The position numbers and the translations under genes were made by a program. The notes below the pieces were generated by a model that worked only from the letters and a program-made list of their open reading frames with translations, was not told the DNA's origin and searched no databases. From the NCBI GenBank assembly GCA_050084515.1, contig CM114272.1, positions 37,882,001 through 37,946,000 of the forward strand: 64,000 nucleotides of DNA, given 5' to 3'. Positions 12,525 to 24,922 of the stretch are shown piece by piece. Within the stretch, counting starts at the first letter, position 1. Every line of letters starts with the position of its first letter. Source of the stretch: Blasia pusilla. Lineage: Eukaryota; Marchantiophyta; Marchantiopsida; Blasiales.

Positions 12525-13480
12525 ACATGAGAAAGATGGGAGGGGGCAGGGAAATTGTTGTTTGCAAGTAGGCAAGCGAGTAGCCTTGGTCGGGAGCCCC
12601 CTGAAGACGCTAGTTGGCATTGTGTTTGTCATTTTTTCCGTTTGAAAGGCCGTGAGTGGAAGCGCTGTCCGTTTTCTTAGGTTTTTGTTGGTGTAAATTG
12701 ACTGGAGGAAAGAGTAGAGTGTAGCGCTCGGGTGTAGCGCGGAGAGTGTCAACGACGGTTGCAAGTGTGTAGCGACAAGTGTCAAGAACGCGGAAAGAGT
12801 AGTTTTAGGTCATGACACCATAGCTGCCATGAGGGCGGCCAAACTAGGGTTAGGTCGGAGGGCAGGACCCGCGGGAGAGCGGGCCAGGACCAGACGTGGG
12901 CGTGGGCCAAGTGCCGCATCCCCTTTGCCTCCATAGGGCCGCACGCCACGTGCCCGGGAGAGTGTTGTGTTGCGGAAGTTGCCGCACCATATGGAGGAGT
13001 GCGTGTTGACGGTGTTGTAGGTCGGAGGGCGTGATAAGGTTACCCATTTGAGTCCCTTTTCCCACACTTATCTTGTATGATTCAGAGTGTTGGGTATCGG
13101 GTAGTTGCTGGGGCTAGATGGGTGTAGCAATGGTGACAAGTGTAGTCTCCATGCATGTGTAGCATATTTGTGGATATACGGCGGTTGCCTAGTAGGGGTC
13201 ACGTGTATGACTCGATAGTGTCGGTAGTTTAGGTGAGTTAGTTGGGAGGCTCAGGGTGAGCCCAAGTATCAAGTGTGCGTGAGGCCGGGTGTGTCCTCAC
13301 GGGATTATCATTAGCGTAGGTGAGCTAGTGAGGAGTATGGGAGACTCTTGGTGAGTCTGAGTGCTTGAGCGGGTGAGACAGGGTTGTCATCATGACGTTC
13401 TTCCCAGGTTCGGAAGAAAGGGATAGTGCGAGCAAGAGTAGTGGTGTGACATGGAGTGGAGTGAGTTACCGAGGGTTACG
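12525..13480 (+). other. B1 non-coding leader
   Basis: No gene is supported. It aligns with the R5 leader (47097-48784): acatgagaaagatggg, gtaggcaagcgag, the motif gtggaagcgctgtcc at 12655-12670, ttacccatttgagtc, and ggtgtagcaatggtgac near 13120. Open frames here are shadows. Confidence 0.6.
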
Positions 13481-14983
13481 AGTGAGGAGCTACCTCGACT
13501 TCCATCCGTGGTTGGATCCTACTAGACAACGGGTCTGGTGACAATATCGCAGATGGAGGCAGTGTCACTTGGCAGGAGATGGACGACATGGGCCACCGGG
13601 GCATGCGTCGTTTCTCGGGTGCAGTGGGCACCATCGACATAGATGACCTCATCCAAGAGTTTGACACGTGGTGCAATTTCTAAGAGATACGGACCCGACA
13701 CGGTTCAATCCTTTCATGACATGAAAGGGGTTGTTCCAACACTCAGAGGGTCCTCCAATGGATGATTACATGGAGTTTTGATCGCTATATTCAATAGAGA
13801 TTGATGCCTGGAGGATGTATTGGGCTCCAAGGTATGTGTCCACTAGTGGTCGCAAGGCAAATGATGGGATTGTGAGAGGAGAGAGATCCACACCATCAGC
13901 CCGGAGACTAGATGGAGAGGAGGGTAGTGAGACGCGCAATGTGGTAGAGACCTCTGGTGGTAGAGGGCCACCCAACTTCAGTCCCACAGTGGAGTTCTTC
14001 CGACAGTTGGGGAAGAGCTATCCAGGCATACGCACCGACAAGTTGAAGAGTCTACATGATTTTCAGTGACGATCGGATGAGAGTCTAAGAAAGGCATTCA
14101 CGCATATGCTGAGGTTGATCATTGCTACTTTTGGAGTGACTGAGGTGCAGTCAGTCCAGTATTGGTATAGGGTTCTGGACCGAGAACTATGGAGGAGAGT
14201 CCGAGATGCAGTGCTGATTCACTCAGCGGAGCCCACATTGAAGGTGGTCTTCGAGTTGTCTGAGCGTATTGAGCTCAACATGAGTGAGGAGCAGGTAGTG
14301 ACCACTGAATTTTCTCGAGAGTTGACGAGTCCACGAGCGATGGTAACCCCATAGGTGCCACAGCAAGCACCAGTACCACGAGATCAGGCCAATGTGCTTA
14401 GAGAGCGAGGCGCGTACCGTGAGCCTATGAGGCAACGACCCGTGCCTACATATGTTGCCCAACATGGACCAATGTTGTCTTGTTGGATGTGTGGAGAGGC
14501 CCATAGGCAAAGAGACTGCCCACAACATGGGAGAGGACCATGAGCACCTTCGATTGCCCAGGAGCCACAGAGGATGGCCCCACCATAGTACAAGTGTGAC
14601 TATTGCCACAAATATGGTCACACTAGGGATAGATGTTTTGACCTTCGTTGAGAGGCACGTCAAGAGGTAGACCAAGGGCTTGGGGGCGGTCGTCATGGAG
14701 GAATTCAAGGAGTTTTTGCTGGACGTGGTGGTAGAGGACCACCACCTGCCAGAAGAGATGGAGCGGGAGCACCAGAGATGGCGCTTCTCTCGTGCATCAA
14801 TGAGTTGGAGCAGAGGATTGCTGCCATGACGATGATGCAGCTCAGGTAAGGCACACAGCCGAGAGTAGCTAGTGTGATTCCAGCTTCCACCTCTTATCTT
14901 GACCGGGGTGAGGAACTTGCTAGTATGGGGTTTATGTGGCTAAGGTTGAGATTGTTGCAGTGGTGACTCGGGTGCTCCAAGAG
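13481..14983 (+). pseudogene. B1 gag, 5' part (broken)
   Basis: This gag precursor belongs to family B and is homologous to R5 48785-50200. It starts near MDDMGHRGMRRFSG (about 13578) and continues with the gag core around 13990-14330 (EFFRQLGKSY, ESLR, SVQYWYRVLD). Two zinc knuckles follow: CWMCGEAHRQRDC at about 14482-14520 and a C-x2-C-x4-H-x4-C knuckle (CDYCHKYGHTRDRC) at about 14592-14633. Several frameshifts and stops break it. It ends abruptly at about 14983, at the border of the large insertion, and resumes near 39831. Confidence 0.7.
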
Positions 14984-15017
14984 GAGGTGCGGTAAGAGGA
15001 GAGGAAGAGAGGAAGAG
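14984..15017 (+). repeat. Left inverted repeat of the 25-kb insert
   Basis: gaggtgcggtaagaggagag followed by GA-rich sequence is the reverse complement of 39532-39564 over most of its length. The low-complexity composition weakens the case, but the gaggtgc end matches too. Confidence 0.5.
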
Positions 15018-16901
15018 GGGAGAGAGGAGATAGGAAACTACCTTCAACCCAAAGAGATACGTTTTTTTGAAGAGAGCTTCCTCTGGTTTGAAGAGGGTTT
15101 CCGTTGAGTTGAAGAGAGGTATTTTTTTAATGAACATTTTTTGTAAGTTTTCCACCTATGCATAGTCACTTGCACAGATTTTTTTTTCCTCTTCCCCATT
15201 CTAGCAACCCGTCTGAATCCGAAGAGTTGCAAGTTGCAAAAAAAATAAAATTGAAAAATCATTGGAATCAATAATGTGGAAGAAATCACTCTTTCCATCG
15301 AAGTTCCGGAACAAATCTATCATTTTGAATAGAGTTCAAGCTCGTAGTGAACACTCTGGAAATTTAAAGTCCAATCTAAGACCTCATTTTGTAGTCTCAA
15401 AGTGTTTTGTTTAAAATACTTAGCACTTCTTTGAGGGACAAAATTGGTTGGTGGATTCCTACTCCTACCTCTGACTCTCTTAAAACTACAAGAAACACAT
15501 AGTACATGTGCTTACAAGGGAAATACCTTTTCCCAGTTGTCTCCCTTTGGACAAAGTCATCATAGGAACATGTGGGAAAGCGACAGACGTGGACCACATA
15601 CACCCCTGTTACACTGGAATTCACAGTGTTATTCCTGACCCCATACATCCTTCCTATTCCATTCCCAATTTGAATATCTTTTGTGGCAATGATTTCCATG
15701 TTTGCCTCTCAAGCTAATGCAATTCGTTTTTCTCTCTCCATCGTTGGCCTACACATTCTGTTTCTCTTCACCCCATTTCTTGACTCGAATAGAAGTGGTG
15801 GATTGAGATCATCCACCTTCTCCGGGTACATGTTAACATCAATCTTCGGTTGAATCCAAAATGAAAAAGTCTCTGTAATGCGACCATGCTCCAAAGTCCC
15901 TCCGTCTACGAGTATGAAACCGACACTTGTAAGATTGTCCACTTCCTCCTTAATGCAATTGGTACTTTCAGCAATGGGCCAAATCGTGGGGGTATTCCCT
16001 AGAGCTCCAATGGCAGCCGGATAAGACTTCCGAAAAGCACACGATTCATTTGGGCAGAAGAAGTACTTCAATTGATCCCTTGTTGTGGTAAAATGATCAA
16101 AGGTTTTGAGTCCCCAGAAGCCAGGCAGTGGTCGTCCAGTCCTTGTATAGTTCTTATTCAAGAAAGTGCCACATGCTCTCCTAATGCCATCAGATCCTAC
16201 CCTGCAAGTGGGTCCACGTCTAGGGTTTCTTCAAGAAATATGCCACCGATTGAGGTTGCAGTCAATCTCAATGACCGGAATCCGTTGAACTACCCCCAGA
16301 CTGCAGAGGGATTTTGAAATAAAACATTCAATGGTTTTGCACAAGGTCGGTCAACTCGAATTTGGGAGCAATCTGGTGTCTCCGAATACCTAGGCGGGGT
16401 AATTTCATCATCAAAATCAATCATTGGATTCTTTCCTCGATGCTCACGCTTGACTTGCCTAAAGTCAATATACATATCAGGTCTCCAAGAGTCTCGTTCA
16501 GACTACTCTACTACCATCTATATGGGACGTCTCGAAACACACTCGCGAATATCCCCACCAATATGGACGTCTTTCTCGAGAGGAGTTCCGGCTATGCACT
16601 GATTGAAAGCTTCCACATACAATGTCTCATCCCCAGATCTAGCAACGGCTCTAACATAGAGCTCGTAAATCGAAGGGCCCTTTCCCTTGGTTACGCCCTT
16701 TGTAAGGAAGATGTGGGAGGCTGCAGATTGTAGCATCACTTTTGCCTGGTCTTGTTGGCATGCCTCAACAAGAGATATTTTTTGAGATGTTTGTGATGAC
16801 CTCCAAGAGGAATGGACACTCTCGGCTCAACTTGTGTTGGGGCAGAGGGAATTTCGTGAATGTTAAGTCCTTGCACCCGAAAACATATCAATTGAATGCT
16901 T

Positions 16902-17264
16902 GCAACCCGTCGGCTTTCGACGGGTTGCATGACAAACTTTCTGCACAAGAAAGTAATTTGCAATCCGTTGGATTCCGACGGGTTGAAAGATACTTTCAAG
17001 CGAAAAAAGTTCATCATGCAACACGTGGGAATCCCATGGGTTGCAATATGAACCATTTTAAAAAAAAATCATCTTGCAACCCGTTGAGTTCCTACGGGTT
17101 GAAATATACTTTCATGCAAAAAATGTTCATCATGCAATCGGTCGGAATTTGACGGGTTGCTTATGAACTATGTTTTGATAATAATTGCAACCTATCGATT
17201 CTGACGGGTTTCTTATGAACTGTTTCTTGATAATAATTGCAACCTATTGGTTCCAACGGGTTGC
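16902..17264. repeat. Palindromic interspaced array 1, seven units
   Basis: The units are 24-27 bp inverted repeats of the type GCAACCCGT...ACGGGTTGC, starting at 16902, 16960, 17018, 17076, 17134, 17187 and 17239. Start-to-start spacing is 58, 58, 58, 58, 53 and 52. Spacers are AT-rich and loosely similar to each other (for example gatactttcaagcg, aatatactttcatgc). The array lies inside the MULE-like gene. Confidence 0.9.
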
Positions 17265-17443
17265 TTTACCTACCTCATTTGCAACCTGTACAATTGGAAC
17301 CACATACTTTGCAAAAATGGAGAAAACTCACCTCTCGCATAAAGTTACCCAATTGCCTCATACAGACGGTCCACCAACTCAGCCACGAACACAACTCTTT
17401 GTATTTCCCCTCAATTACATGCTTTCTCCACCACACATGATGT

Positions 17444-18097
17444 TGTCGTGCGCATACACATCGCTACACAACATACATCGTTATCATCGAACACACACAA
17501 TCCCATACTAACTCATGGCATGCATACAAAGAGGCGAGAAGTACCAAAATATCTCTACAGAGAGCTTGAGAGCTCATTCTCTCTTTGTAAAGTAAGATCC
17601 AATCTCTCTCTACACCATCTCACACCATAGCTCTCAAAGGTGTGCACTCTCTCTCATGTCAAACCAAACCCACTCTCCTAATGAGAGGCTTGGCTTACAC
17701 TCACAAGGCAAGGGATCATAGCTCCGCCGCCTTATGCCAAGAGGTTCAACAAAGAGAGAATGAGCTCTCAAGCTCTCTCTTGGAGGTATACCCCCTTCCC
17801 TCTCCCAAGCCCTCTCAACGGTAACCTACGCTCGAAGGTCACCTCCTTGGCTATTGACCTGATGTAGCGGGTCGAAGGCCACTTCCCAAAGTTGTAAGTC
17901 AACTACCCCAATATGGAAACTTACCCGAAATAGCAAGTTTCTCTATATGGCTCCAAATGAGCCGAAACAAAGGGAAAACCTTCTCTCTCAGGTTTCCCGG
18001 GGCCTCAACAGGTCATCCTCGACCTCCTCGGCCTATCCTCCACTACTCGAGCAGACGCTCTGCTAGATCCCACCGATCTATCCTAACAGTCGTGACA
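17444..18097 (-). mobile_element. Solo terminal repeat (A-B), family A, minus strand
   Basis: On the plus strand it opens with TGTCGTGCGCATACACATCG (the outer end of block B) and ends with ...AGTCGTGACA (the start of block A), 654 bases. It has no pol attached. It interrupts the MULE-like transposase region. I see no clear target duplication at its borders. Confidence 0.75.
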
Positions 18098-19610
18098 AAG
18101 CTTGTCTTGGCACTCCATGGCTTGTTTCAAGGTTTTGCTATCCTTGCAACGTTGAAGTAGAGCTACATGCTCTATTCTCTTACTCTCCTTGATGCACGAT
18201 TTTATGTAGCGAGTCACAGACTGCTGCTAATGGAAAGCATCCAATCTTTCCCTTTCCGATTGAACTGCCTCCCCCCCCCAAACACTTCCCTGATTGCAAT
18301 CCATCTCGGTTGGGCATTGTCCGCCATGAAGCCATATATTTCAGGAAGAGGTCTTTTGTTTTCCTTCACCACCTCCAGTAGGAGGAACCAACACATCTTC
18401 AAGCTGCCAATGTCTTCCGCTTTCACCTCACAGACAAAAATGGTTTTGAGACCTTTCTCCACATGGTCATAAACGTGTGCACCCATGGTCAACCATCCAT
18501 TTAACACCCTGTAGCAAATATCAAAGCTAACCCAGCTCCCAAATAGATCTTCTCCCTACCTCATTCTGTCTATAACATCCAGGCCGCTAGACGGGCGTGT
18601 ACTAGATATTTTGAAGACATAAACTCTAGATCCCTCGCCTCCTTGGCCCATGAACTGCCATCTTTGGATGAATGGAAACCGTGAGTTGGCCTTGATCGTG
18701 GCAATGGCATCCATTTCCGCAATCTCTCCATCAAGTATTTGTATTTGACGTAGTAAGTTCCTGAAGCTTTCGGGATTAGCCAAGATTGCAAGATTTTCCC
18801 ACAATTGCTTCTCCTAAGCTACCGTGATCTCCCCTTGGCCAAGGATACCCAGCAGTTGTTCACAAATTTGTGTTGATGTTGTCAATTTGATCACTCCTGG
18901 CTTTGATCCTGGAGAAATTTTATACACCTCGGCCACTTTCTTTGCCACATCCTCCTTGATGTGTCTCTAAATTGCACCCGTGACAATATGAGTGTGAGTC
19001 CCAACATGAATTTCCAAACTTGTATACTCGGACGTAGAACTATAGTCGTGCACTATGAAAAAAATAGAAGCCGGACAAGGTCTAACATAGAAAGCGGAAG
19101 CTTGACAATGCGGACATCGATGATCACCCGGCAGTATGGTCGTACCCACAGCGTAAGGAGTTCCTCTCGAGGAAGGGGCATCTTGGACTTCTGCACTCCA
19201 ATGCGCCAATGCATTGGCGATGAGACACAATCCAAGAACCACCTGGGATTGAAGCGCTCGTCCGCTGCATTCAGCACCATCGATGACAGTCCAATTTTCG
19301 TTCCATACCCTTCAGAAGGCCTCCATCTTTCTTCTGAGCCGGACCGACAAGTGGAGGCAGCTAAAAAATGCAGTCTCCATCATACGTTGTGGGCAGCTCA
19401 TCCACGATAATGTGCTTGAACAGTTTCAAGGGAAGAGAAGAAAGCAAAGAATTCCCTGAAACTCGGAGCATGAAAGAGTAAGCAGATGTTGGGTCAGATA
19501 TGTTTCCAAAAGATCCTAAGAGATTGACAACATCCAAGATGTCCACAGCTTCAACCGCGACATTCCGTGCTTGTGAAATTGGAGTCGATGCTGGATCGGC
19601 CAAAGCAGCC

Positions 19611-20251
19611 GTGCCAAATGTGGAGCATGGGGCACTGGAAGGTCTCAGACCGTCTTCATGAGTGGAAGTGGTGATGGGAGGTAAGCCATAAACTTTGAAT
19701 TGTCCATTGGAGTAGGGAAAAAGGTTCCAAACTTTGGAGCCTCCAATCTCTAGTTGGACTGTTTCACCAATAACATCATCCTGCCCATCAACCTTGACAT
19801 CCTTGGATACAAAAATGGTTCCAATATGGAGCAGAAATCGGAGTGAGAGGAAATGTTCTTCAACAATTACATGAATGTCACCAGGTTGGGTTCAAATTAT
19901 CTCTCATTGAGGTAGGCCCGCTAGATGGTTGCTACATGTGAGTTTCACATAATTCTCTATTTTGGTCAGACCATGAATGATTGCCAAGATAGAATAAGAA
20001 TGAGAATGTTGAATTTATAGTGAACAATGTTCGTTTAAATTTGGATAGACTATGTCTGACATGCAGTTGGTAGTTAGTTGACTGGACCTACCACATGAAC
20101 ATTCGGCCATGCTATTTACTCAATAGTGGGCAAGGATTCGCCAGACTTCCTTGAATACCTGGGATCCGGACGGGTTGGAATATTGAAGGGAAAGATCAAG
20201 GAATGAGCCCTAAGCATTTTTTCGAGTTGAATCGAGTTTGGGTCGGACGGT
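19611..20251. other. No gene recognised between the two divergent genes
   Basis: No domain is recognised. The stretch lies upstream of both the minus-strand MULE-like gene and the plus-strand ParB-methyltransferase gene, so promoters for both could be here; none is identifiable by eye. A half-palindrome (ccggacgggttgg) occurs at 20167-20179. Confidence 0.4.
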
Positions 20252-20576
20252 ACAACCTGTCAGAGTCTGACGGATTGCAAAATTCTCGCATAGTTTCAGT
20301 GCCTAGGTTACCAAGCATGTTTCACGTGGTCTACTTCCAACTCATCAGAGTCCGACGGGTTGCATGAATTAGGCTGAATTTTCCTTGTGCAAGCCATCGG
20401 AGTCAGACGGGTTGCACGGGATACATGCACGAGGGAGTCTACGTGCAACCCGTTGGACTCCGATGGGTTGCACGGGACCCAGGCTTGATGGGCACCTTAC
20501 AACCCGTCGGGGTCCGACGTGTTGCAGGAACTGGGCGGGATCTCTCCTAGCAACCCGTCGGACTCCAACGGGTTGC
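20252..20576. repeat. Palindromic interspaced array 2, six units
   Basis: Units start at 20252, 20337, 20389, 20445, 20499 and 20550, spaced 85, 52, 56, 54 and 51. Each is about 27 bp with two arms of 12-13 bases around a central base, and several are imperfect. The array ends 86 bases before the start codon of the ParB-methyltransferase gene. Confidence 0.9.
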
Positions 20577-20661
20577 AGGCAGACCATGCGGAACTTGCAC
20601 CGTAACGGTCCACCCTCGAAAAAATCCCTCGCGTTGCGTTCGATTCTCCATTTTTTTCAGG

Positions 20662-21286
20662 ATGACTCGAAAAAAAATCCAAGTCAGCAAGGTCGGGAGC
20701 TTCTCGCCTAAATCCGGTGGAACTCTGCCTTCTGTTATGCAATGGACGCCTGCAGATGTACGGTGAGAGGAAATCGAGCAGCGCGAGCGTGAAACCAAAA
20801 TGAGGAGGCAGGAAATGTTGGCAAAACTTGCATTGGAGAAGCGAGAAGCGAAATTGCTTGCAGATGCGGAGAAGGCCGAGAAGAAACGTATGGATGCGAA
20901 AATAAAGCTAAAGAAGAGGCAGGATACCGCCTTCCGGAAAGCCAAACTTGCAAATGCCATGCAGGGAAAGGGGAGTTGCTGTAGAAGAAGAGCCCTCCCA
21001 GCGATCCACCGAGAGTGTGGAAATGGAGGATGTGTCATCCATAAGGTCGAGTGGTCCAATGCAGGAGACCAACACCAACGAGCTTCCAGAGGCCAACGAG
21101 GAAGCTGTTAAAACCCCAAGTATCGAGATCATGGAGATCTCGGAAGGAGAAGCAGAAGAGTCTTTGGCATCTCAAAAGCCTGTTGAAGAATTTGATCTCT
21201 TCGAAATTGAAGAGCTTCCAATAGACTTGCCAGATGAGGCTCTAGAGCAGCTCGGTGGACTTGACACAGACCCAATTTTTGAGTGG
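20662..21286 (+). pseudogene. ParB-methyltransferase gene, exon 1 (one stop, one frameshift)
   Basis: The start ATG at 20662 follows a pyrimidine tract and opens MTRKKIQVSKVGSFSPKSGG. There is a single in-frame TGA at 20764-20766. A highly charged Lys/Arg/Glu coiled-coil-like stretch follows (about 20800-20960), then an acidic Glu/Ser-rich region (20975-21270) in a neighbouring frame, so one frameshift lies near 20970. The exon ends at GAGTGG before a consensus donor gtaagc (21287). No known domain is seen in this exon. It continues in phase 0 into exon 2. The frame breaks may be real decay or sequence error. Confidence 0.6.
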
Positions 21287-21371
21287 GTAAGCATTGTTCT
21301 TCAGTTCTCTCCGCACTGCATTAATGCCCGTCGTTAGGAAAATATGAATTGATTGTGTGACATTCGAGCAG

Positions 21372-21527
21372 GTGGTGAAGCAGATGGCATTGGTGGATGG
21401 CCCGAATGCCCCAAGGATTCCTCTATGCCGATTCCGAACAATGGAATACGTCAGAGAAATCCAATCGGAGGAAGACATTGACAAGTTGAAGCAGTCCGTG
21501 GCGACATCTTCATACGTTGATAGCTTC
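21372..21527 (+). pseudogene. ParB-methyltransferase gene, exon 2 (start of ParB-like domain)
   Basis: This exon begins after an acceptor gagcag, and the 85-base intron leaves the frame intact (FEW then VVKQM). The peptide holds IPLCRFRTMEYVREIQSEED, then DKLKQSVATSSYVDSF, which fits the first strand and helix of a ParB-like domain, where the protein lists sites or sub-sequences after a short basic strand. The exon stops near 21527 without a clear donor, where AT-rich foreign sequence starts. Exon 3 at 34427 continues in the same phase with FCDVPPLYVQ, so I infer one gene split by 12.9 kb. Confidence 0.5.
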
Positions 21528-22430
21528 CATCACAAAACTCAAGTTCAATTAAAAATACACCAAATCCGTATTGAAAATTTTGAAATATCATTTAAATACA
21601 CAAATTGTAACCTTTTTAAATATAGAATGAGTATTGAGGATGACAATGGCAAATTTAGGTATCGAATAGATGTTAGTTTCGATTTATTTACATCAATATT
21701 ACTTCAATGTTTATTTTGCATTATAAAAAACTATTCCTCTTGCATTGAAAAAAGAGATATTTCATATAGATTTGAAGATGTTGATTTGGTAAAAGTAAAC
21801 TATATTCTCCATATCGATTGGATGTTAAATTTTTTAAAATTATTTCTATGAAAGTTATATACCATTTTTGTATAGTGGAATTGAAAATAAACAGGAAATA
21901 TTTTGACAATTTTTTTAATTTTATTTTTTATTTCATATTTTTACATACAAAATTTAAAAGTTTTTTTTGTAAATTTTTGCACGATTTCAATTCAAGAAAT
22001 TATAAAAATTAAGTATGAAATATATTGATTTGTATTTGAGGAGAAGGGTGACATCACCAATTGGGATGAAATTATCTTTTTAATTCCAATCAATATATGA
22101 TATGAAATCATATCATCTTATGGAAATTCCTCACGTGGCATTAGATTTTTGTCAAAATTACTTTTGGTCACTTTAAGAAGAGAAATTGATAAAGAGAGAA
22201 TATTTAAAAGAATACCATTACGGGTTCTAACTAGTATACCATATTTCAAGTCAAAGGACTTGAGGAGAGAGAAAAGGATTCCATTACGCGCCCTAACTAG
22301 TATACCATATTTCAAGTCACAAGGCTCGAGGAGAGAGAAATTTATTGTTATTGCGATTCATGCGAAATTTATTGATTACGAAATGTTTGGAAACGTAAAT
22401 TTATGTGTGCTAGGCCTAAGGACCAATTGA
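21528..22430. other. AT-rich insert with short tandem repeat, no gene
   Basis: Composition drops sharply in GC after exon 2. Bases 22212-22277 repeat at 22278-22342 (66-base period; shared ctaactagtataccatattt). No domain is recognised. It is the left part of the sequence that separates exons 2 and 3 of the ParB-methyltransferase gene. Confidence 0.6.
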
Positions 22431-24922
22431 AAGTGGAGTTTGGGCATCTATACTATAATGTGAGGAGGGGGGTTACTTCTTTTGGTAACTCCCCGTTCCC
22501 AAAGAAGTGAAGCTCCTCCACAAGTGGTCGTCTGAAATGTCCTCTTATTTTTAACCGAGAGGGGGTTACTAAAAAGGGGAGCACGAAATGAAATAGGGGA
22601 AGCGAAAAGAAGTGAAGCCTCATAGCAGTTTTTTTAGCACTTTGATCTCTAATATGGTTTCAGCTTTTTTTTCCAATCGGCTATTTTTCCCGATCGATCT
22701 CTCGGCTAATTTGTGCATCGTGCCCTGGTTGGCATCAATCTGATAAATATGTCAAGTAACCATTGGACACGTGTTATGAATAGGTGCACCAGACACCTCT
22801 GAAGTTCGACCGACGAGTAGATAAATATTTCTTACTCTCTCGATGTTTTCTACCTTCAAGAAGGAAGAGGCGGGTCATTTAGCATGGGAGGAAGGGGAGG
22901 AAGATCCGAGCACGATTTCTATTTCGTTCGAATATGTAGTGCGTCGAATTTTTGAATGTCTTGCTCCAAATCTGACCCATAGCCGTGTTGAATTTTGAAT
23001 TTGACTTCAAATCTGCAAAGCTAGAGACATTGAATTGAGTGTAAGAGTACTCATCTCTTTTGATCTCTGTCTCTCTCAAGAGGACGCCGATTTGGTCACT
23101 CCGTTTGCGGAACTCGCCGAGAAGGTGTTGCTAAGATTGAAGCTCGACCATGTCTGCGTCATGATTACTCGCGACCCGACTTATTTCGCAAAACATGCCG
23201 ACAAAATGCCGTTCTCGTGGCACGCCTTTCTACACAACGTGCGCGTCTTGCCAGGTTGCATGGGAACAGGTTCTACGAAGGTTTTACTTTCGGCAATGCG
23301 TCATTTTTTTTAGTGCAGGTAAAGATTTTTTAGAATTGCGGACTTGTGTTTCATTTTGAGTATTGAGGAATTTCCTTCTGTGTTGACGAGAGCCGTGGTG
23401 TCCCTCACTCACGGTGATAGTAACCACGCATTTGTGAGTCCGCATCTCCGAAACTGTCACCTCTTATTCCTAGATGGATGGATTACTGAGATCACATTAC
23501 CGAAACCCTTACCACATATTCCTCCATGGTTTTGAGATCACTTCTCCGAAACTAGACCATAGACTCCTCGTTTACGTCTCCAATTTCTCTGCCTCACCAT
23601 CATACGTCATAATCAAATAAATCATCTCATTCATCATATTTCTCTGTTTCGCATTCAAACTTCCTTGGCTCATGGTTGCAAGCAAGGTGTTGCAGAGTAA
23701 GGCGGTGCAAGGGAGTCAACGGAAAGGAATTGCTTTAGTTTGGCCCTTTGTTTCGAAATAGAGTCACAATTGGCCTTGTTTGTTGATCCAACCTATGGAG
23801 TGAAGATCGATGGAACAAACTTTGTTTTGTTTCCTTCCTCATTTGAATTGGAAGCGCTACTTGTCCATTCGTGAGTTTCCTCCATCGTGTGGACGATGGA
23901 AACGGTTGGGTTCTAGAATACAAATTTAATTATGCAGAGATTGGCATTTTGTACATCCGAGTCATCTGTCTCTCATCTGGACAGTACGTGAGCTGCCAAA
24001 AACCATTCTCTGCACATTTTGGTGAGTGATGGCTACTCTCATCTACCCCACATCCCATCTCCAAATTCGTGTCATGACTGGCTTCCGTTAAGACTCTCAA
24101 ATTCAAGCATCTCTGCACGGCAGAATGCTGCGAATCATCTTCTACAGTGGTGGTTCTTTCCTCGACATTGCTCTCCTCCATCTCCCAAAGTCCCGGTAGA
24201 GCTTTTCGCTTCCCCACGATGGTCCATCAAGGGTTCACTCTGATCTCTCCACAAGTGATGGCTGTACAATCTTCACTCCTTGCGCAATAATCTGAATCTT
24301 CGGGCTTTCTTGTAGCCTGTGCAGATGGCGTCACAGCAATGACACTCTGACCCACTTCTCTTCTCGTGGCGTCTCTGGAGGTAGATCTGTGGGGGTCAAA
24401 AATTTGCAGCTCACCTCTCTTGCTAGATGCTGTAGCAACGAGGGAGTTTTATGTGCTAAAATTTGGCGCCCATGCATGGCACGGGCATTCTCACTAGTGT
24501 GGAAAATAACAAGGAATTGGAAAAAATAAAGATATGGAACCTTGAACGCGTCACGTAAAGTCATACTACATCTACAGGAATTTTCGTTTGAATTGCACGT
24601 TCGTTTGGTGCTCTGGAGGGCAGACAAGTATCAACCCTTCTTAGGGATACGTAAAGTGGATGGATATCAGACCTTGAACGAATGAAGAAAAATCATGCTG
24701 CATCTACATCTACATATATTTTCATTTGAATTGCACTTTCATCTGTGTCATCCCACACCGACGATTCTCATTGGTCCCTTCTTAACCTAGCAGCTAAAGC
24801 TCCACTGATCTGGTCCCGATGAGATTGTGATGCAAAGAAGCCTTCTTTGGAAACCATCTGCTTGGGAACCAAGTTCTCTACGGATTTGTTGTTGAAGTCT
24901 TGAAAACAAACGCTTGCCAATG
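22431..24922. other. No gene supported; one exon-like frame
   Basis: Most of this holds nothing I recognise. A plus-strand frame at 23035-23313 (92 residues, including VTPFAELAEKVLLRLKLDHV) has protein-like composition but no family I can name. Diverged copies of a sequence around catctacaggaattttcgtt lie near 24565 and 24695. Confidence 0.35.

Larger units (their letters stand above)
15397..19610 (-). pseudogene. MULE-like transposase with SWIM-type zinc finger (broken)
   Basis: Read on the minus strand from 19610 down. The N-terminal part (19603-18967) includes a CPHC patch. Pieces at 18804-18556 follow, then at 18507-18214 a stretch with FMADNAQPRWIAIREVFGGG, which resembles the DDE region of MULE transposases (acidic residue in MADNA). 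Exon-like pieces continue at 16739-16290 and 16161-15709, ending in a SWIM-like finger at about 15640-15560 (CSYDDF then PCKHMYYVF). The usual CxC of the SWIM finger reads C-S-Y, so one zinc ligand is lost. Frames are separated by stops, a palindrome array (16902-17264) and a solo terminal repeat (17444-18097), which may sit in an intron. It would excise and insert a Mutator-like transposon. The family call is moderately sure; the exon structure is not resolved. Confidence 0.55.
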